19,842 nucleotides of DNA from positions 1 through 19,842 of the forward strand of contig JAMCTA010000028.1 of the NCBI GenBank assembly GCA_023381895.1, in the 5' to 3' direction. The position numbers were made by a program, and so were the translations under genes. Shown in pieces: positions 16,586 through 19,842 of the stretch. This DNA is from Chloroflexota bacterium (GTDB taxonomy: Bacteria; Chloroflexota; UBA4733). Every line of letters starts with the position of its first letter. Position 1 is the stretch's first letter. The notes beneath the pieces are model-generated. The model had not been told where the DNA came from, ran no database searches, and saw only the letters and a list, made by a program, of their open reading frames with translations.

Positions 16586-18130
16586 ATGCAGCAGCACAAC
16601 GTCGTAGAGCCTGACGTCCATCAGGAATCCTCCTCGTTGCTCACGGCTACTCAGTCAAGACAGATCCCTGCCCGGCAGCACCAGGGCGGCGCCGGGAAGC
16701 GCCGGTTCCTTCTCTCGTTGCTCTTACTCTTGATCATCGCCCTGGGATGGCTGCTCCGTGCCACCACCATCGCGCCGTACGAGCTCGGTACCGACGGTGG
16801 GTTGTCCGTAGGTCTTGCTGCCGGTCCGCTGCGCCAGCTCTTCCTCTTCAACGCTCGGGACGTCCATCCGCCGCTCTACTACCTCCTCCTCCGCCTGTGG
16901 ATCGTGGCAAGCGGCTACAGCTGGAGCGGCCTGAAGTGGCTCAGTGTGGCGGCCGGGGCGATCACGATCGCTGCGTGGGCTCGCCTGGCCCGCGACCTGC
17001 TGGGGCAGCGCCAGAGCGTGATCGTAGCGCTCGCTCTCGCGCTGGCTCCTAGCGCCGTCATCGCCGGCGCCACAGTGCGCGACTTCTCAGCCGGACTCGC
17101 CGCGACGAGCCTCACCGTGCTCAGCTTCTGGGTTGTTGTGAGCAAGCCTCAGCCCCTGGGGCCGCGGATCGCCCTCGCACTCACGACCGCTGTCGCCGGA
17201 TTGACCTGGTACTTCCAGTGGCCGGTCTTCGCGGTTCAGCTCGCTTTCGCCGTCTTCTGGAAGCCTGCCCGGCAGGCGCGCCTTCCTCTCGTGCTTGGCT
17301 TCGTGGGGTGGATACCCTGGCTGGTCCTCGCGACCCCGTCATTACTCGGAAAGCTCCTGGCTGGAGTCAACTCCTTTGGTGTGCAGAACGCGAGCGCGGG
17401 ACTGCCATTGACACTCGTCTTCGCGGTGCTCGGCGGGTGGTATCCCGGTATCATTCCACCGCTCCTTACCGCCGCCGTATCCCTCGGACTGGCGCTGCTG
17501 TCGCTGGCACTGGGCTGGCAGTCAGGACGCCGGCCGCTGTTGACCTTCGCTGCATTGGGCACACTGGCGGGAACGCTCATGGTGTTCTACGTGAACGGGC
17601 ACTGGGATCCTCAAGCGGGCATCGATCGCTACGGTCTCGCCGTCCTGCCCTTCGTGGCGCTCTTGACGAGCGTCTTCGCGACGAGCCGGCTCTTCTTTGG
17701 CGTAGCTTTCCTGGCGTGGCTGGCGATCACGGCTCCCGACACGCTTCGCATGCCGCACGCTCAGCAAACGGTCACCTGGTCCAACGATCCCGCGCTCGAC
17801 CTCGTGCTGTCCCACTGGCATAGCGGAGATGGCGTAGCCTTTGAGAGCATCGACCGCCTCGGCTACTACGCGATCCGCGCTCACAGCGTCACGAATGCCA
17901 TCGCCGTGGAAGACAACGGCAGCACGTTCGAGCGTCACGATGCTGCCCGGCGCATTGCCCGGGAGCTTCCCAGGCTCGAAGCGACGCACGAGCGGGTATG
18001 GTACGTGCAAGATGGAAAGAATCCCGGCAAGCTCTTGCAACAGGCCCTCGACTCTTCTGCGAAGCTGATCCGGCGGTGGAAGACCCCCTCGGGTGAGGTG
18101 CGGCTCTACCTGACCGCGCCGGCTCGATGA
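16586..18130 (+). CDS. GT39-like multi-pass membrane glycosyltransferase
   Basis: The 514-residue protein starts with about 38 polar residues and one helix (about 40-58). The catalytic first loop follows, with YELGTDGG (Asp70) and DVHPPLYYLLLRLW (92-105), a hallmark of GT39/ArnT/PMT_2 proteins. VRDFSAG (164-170) matches the usual RxY-type loop after the next helices. About nine more helices extend to about residue 380. An extracytoplasmic domain of about 130 residues closes the protein. Such enzymes use polyprenyl-phosphate sugars to glycosylate a lipid, glycan or protein outside the membrane. The usual Asp-Glu pair of the first loop is Asp-Gly here, which may alter or reduce activity. ATG 16586 has GAGGA about 6 nt upstream. 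It lies downstream of the DPM1-type enzyme that could supply its donor; a second GT39-like gene follows after 77 bp. Confidence 0.88.
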   Translation: MQQHNVVEPDVHQESSSLLTATQSRQIPARQHQGGAGKRRFLLSLLLLLIIALGWLLRATTIAPYELGTDGGLSVGLAAGPLRQLFLFNARDVHPPLYYLLLRLWIVASGYSWSGLKWLSVAAGAITIAAWARLARDLLGQRQSVIVALALALAPSAVIAGATVRDFSAGLAATSLTVLSFWVVVSKPQPLGPRIALALTTAVAGLTWYFQWPVFAVQLAFAVFWKPARQARLPLVLGFVGWIPWLVLATPSLLGKLLAGVNSFGVQNASAGLPLTLVFAVLGGWYPGIIPPLLTAAVSLGLALLSLALGWQSGRRPLLTFAALGTLAGTLMVFYVNGHWDPQAGIDRYGLAVLPFVALLTSVFATSRLFFGVAFLAWLAITAPDTLRMPHAQQTVTWSNDPALDLVLSHWHSGDGVAFESIDRLGYYAIRAHSVTNAIAVEDNGSTFERHDAARRIARELPRLEATHERVWYVQDGKNPGKLLQQALDSSAKLIRRWKTPSGEVRLYLTAPAR

Positions 18131-18207
18131 GGCGCCGTGGCAGCCGGACAGACAGGCGGGGCAACGGCGATCAAGACAGCAGCTGAGCCGGTGAGGATTC
18201 CTGTCAG

Positions 18208-19842
18208 GTGAAACCACTGCCAACAACGCCCAACGCCAGCGCTGAATCCGGCCCCTGCGAAGAGCGGCAGGCGGACTCCAGCAGCCATCATAGGAAGCTC
18301 CCGGCGATCCATCTCGCCTTCTTGATCGCCCTGGTGCTGGCCGGCGCCGGCCTCAGCTTCTGGCATGCCACGGTGCAGCCACTGTGGATGGACGAAACCT
18401 ACGGATTGCTCTTCGCTCAGCGATCGCTCACCAGCATGTTTCACGCCCTCGCATCGACCGAGCCACACCTGCCCGCTTACTTTCTGTTCCTTCGCTACTG
18501 GGAGCAGCTCGCGGGCTTTTCCGTCTTCGCTGTGCGCTGGCCATCAGTAGCGTGCTTTCTCGTGACCGGTGTACTGACGTTCAAGCTTGGGCGGCAGTTG
18601 AGTGGTACAGGCGCCGGTCTGCTTGCTGGTGCGCTGTGGCTACTACAACCGGAGGGCTTCTGGTACGGTCAGGACGTACGGATGTACGCTCCCCTCATTC
18701 TCTGGTCGGTCCTGGCAGTGCTCCTCTTGCTGCGGGCGTTGCAGCGCGATAGCTTCAAGCCGTGGCTTTTCTTCGCGCTCGCTGAGCTTGCGGCGCTGTG
18801 GACGCACTACGGGAGTGTACTGCTCATTCCGGTGGTCATCACTCTGAGCGCTGTGCTGGCGCGCCCAAGTCAGCGCCGTCGAGCGGCCGTGGCGATAACC
18901 TTGCCAATCGTCACACTGTTACCGTGGCTCTGGTTCGTCCGCCATCTCCACCCCCCCACCGCAGTGCCGAGCGGCACGATCTTCCACCAAGTCTTCCAGG
19001 TCGGGCGCGGCCTGCTGTTTGGCTACGGCGGGCCATTGCTCCCCCACTGGGTGACGGTGCTGGGCATCCTGCTCTTCGGAGGCAGCGTCGCGTATGCCCT
19101 TCTGAAGGGGACGCGGGCGGTCCGGCTGTGCGCGGCTATCGTCTGCCTCTACGTCCTGCTCCCGCTGTTGCTGCCACCACTGCACTTCCTGTTCAACGCT
19201 CGCTACATCAGTGCGGTCACGCCCTTCATCTCCTTGTTCTGGGCCTTGCTCATTGCCGGGCAATGGCGGCAACGCGCTCGCACCGGACCCGCTCTCGCGC
19301 TGATCCCCCTTCTTACCGGTCTTGCAGGCCTTGCCGCCATCTTACAGCCGGGGTTCCACCACTGGCCGGACTACGGACCAGCGGCTGCATTCATTCGCGC
19401 CCACGAGCAAGCTGGACAGGTCTTCATCGACAACAGTCTCATCGATCCGAGCATGCATTACTACTATCGCGACGTCGCCGGTGGGACGCTGCCACGAGTG
19501 CTCTTGCCCTCCACTCATCCGGGCAGTGAGCCAGCGACACGAGCAGAAGCAGTGCAGCTCGGTCAGCGCTACAGCGGAGCCTGGTTGCCACTCGATGCCG
19601 TCGGCTCGTGGGATGGCGATCGCGTAGCCGAGCGTGCGCTCAACGCAGCTCTCCTTCAGGACGGGCGCTGGGAGATCGATCACATTGCCGTGCGCTTCTA
19701 TCTCACGCCACGGGGACTCGCCCAGCAGCATCCTCGCTCAGCGACCTTCGCGGACAGCATCAAGCTGGAGAGCTCCGGCTACAAAGAGATAGGCTCGCAG
19801 CTTGTCCTAGCCCTGCAATGGCGCGACCTCCAACCCCTGGCA
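18208..19842 (+). CDS. GT39-like multi-pass membrane glycosyltransferase (3' end outside window)
   Basis: An open frame of 545 codons from GTG 18208 continues past the right edge. After about 33 polar residues comes a helix (about 34-52). The catalytic loop QPLWMDETYG (Asp62, Glu63) follows, then EPHLPAYFLFLRYW (86-99) at the position of the usual HPP motif, and WYGQDVRMYAP (152-162), a GT39/PMT_2 signature. Helices continue to about residue 370. A soluble domain ends in SSGYKEIGSQLVLALQWRD, like the beta-domains often fused to such transferases. Donor and acceptor are unknown. The start is set by a stop seven codons upstream and by GAGGA about 10 nt before the GTG. It follows the other GT39-like gene by 77 bp and probably shares its transcript. 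A run of seven C lies at 18951-18957 in this frame. Confidence 0.88.
   Translation, partial: MKPLPTTPNASAESGPCEERQADSSSHHRKLPAIHLAFLIALVLAGAGLSFWHATVQPLWMDETYGLLFAQRSLTSMFHALASTEPHLPAYFLFLRYWEQLAGFSVFAVRWPSVACFLVTGVLTFKLGRQLSGTGAGLLAGALWLLQPEGFWYGQDVRMYAPLILWSVLAVLLLLRALQRDSFKPWLFFALAELAALWTHYGSVLLIPVVITLSAVLARPSQRRRAAVAITLPIVTLLPWLWFVRHLHPPTAVPSGTIFHQVFQVGRGLLFGYGGPLLPHWVTVLGILLFGGSVAYALLKGTRAVRLCAAIVCLYVLLPLLLPPLHFLFNARYISAVTPFISLFWALLIAGQWRQRARTGPALALIPLLTGLAGLAAILQPGFHHWPDYGPAAAFIRAHEQAGQVFIDNSLIDPSMHYYYRDVAGGTLPRVLLPSTHPGSEPATRAEAVQLGQRYSGAWLPLDAVGSWDGDRVAERALNAALLQDGRWEIDHIAVRFYLTPRGLAQQHPRSATFADSIKLESSGYKEIGSQLVLALQWRDLQPLA

Noticed and set aside
17522..18226. 234-codon minus-strand open frame
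   Set aside because: It lies opposite the well-supported GT39-like gene, has shadow-type composition rich in Arg, Glu, His and Gly, and shows no domain pattern.

Overview
The window carries a surface-polysaccharide / glycan assembly region from a bacterium. Of the complete or near-complete genes, five are soluble or membrane-anchored glycosyltransferases (four GT2, one GT4), four are large multi-pass membrane proteins of GT-C type, one is a lipid-linked-sugar flippase, one is a SAM methyltransferase and one is a B12-binding radical SAM protein. No rRNA, tRNA, CRISPR array, complete insertion sequence or transcriptional regulator was found. The moderately high and uneven G+C, the frequent GTG starts, and the pairing of GT39-like proteins with C-terminal beta-domains recall Chloroflexota (Thermomicrobia or Ktedonobacteria style). 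That placement is only an impression; no marker gene is present.

Layout. (1) Positions 1-8739, minus strand, read right to left: GT4 transferase (7513-8739), methyltransferase (6250-6948), GT2 transferase (4854-5915), an AftD/YfhO-like GT-C protein (2460-4838), and a second YfhO-like GT-C protein (1-2226) that runs off the left edge. The gaps here hold coding-looking scraps. (2) Positions 9150-11982, plus strand: a GT2 transferase with a C-terminal membrane anchor, then a B12-binding radical SAM protein. (3) Positions 12001-14445, minus strand: a flippase followed by a GT2 transferase; this pair meets block 2 tail to tail 18 bp apart. (4) Positions 14838-19842, plus strand: an internally deleted second flippase, a DPM1-type GT2, the stub of a GT4 gene, and two GT39-like membrane transferases, the last running off the right edge.

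How the genes may work together (inference). Cytoplasmic GT2 and GT4 enzymes would build an oligosaccharide on a polyprenyl carrier and the flippase would export it. The DPM1-type enzyme would charge polyprenyl phosphate with single sugars, which the GT-C/GT39 membrane proteins would use on the outer face. The methyltransferase and radical SAM protein would modify sugars or lipid. No initiating sugar-phosphate transferase, Wzy polymerase or chain-length regulator is visible, so the locus probably continues on both sides.

The most notable points are the radical SAM protein, whose cluster cysteines are spaced C-X23-C-X2-C instead of C-X3-C-X2-C; a flippase copy that has lost about 270 central residues in frame; and a GT4 gene reduced to its N-terminal signature. 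Sampled base composition also shifts, from about 45% G+C in parts of the left block to about 70% in the right block. Together these suggest a mosaic locus under rearrangement.
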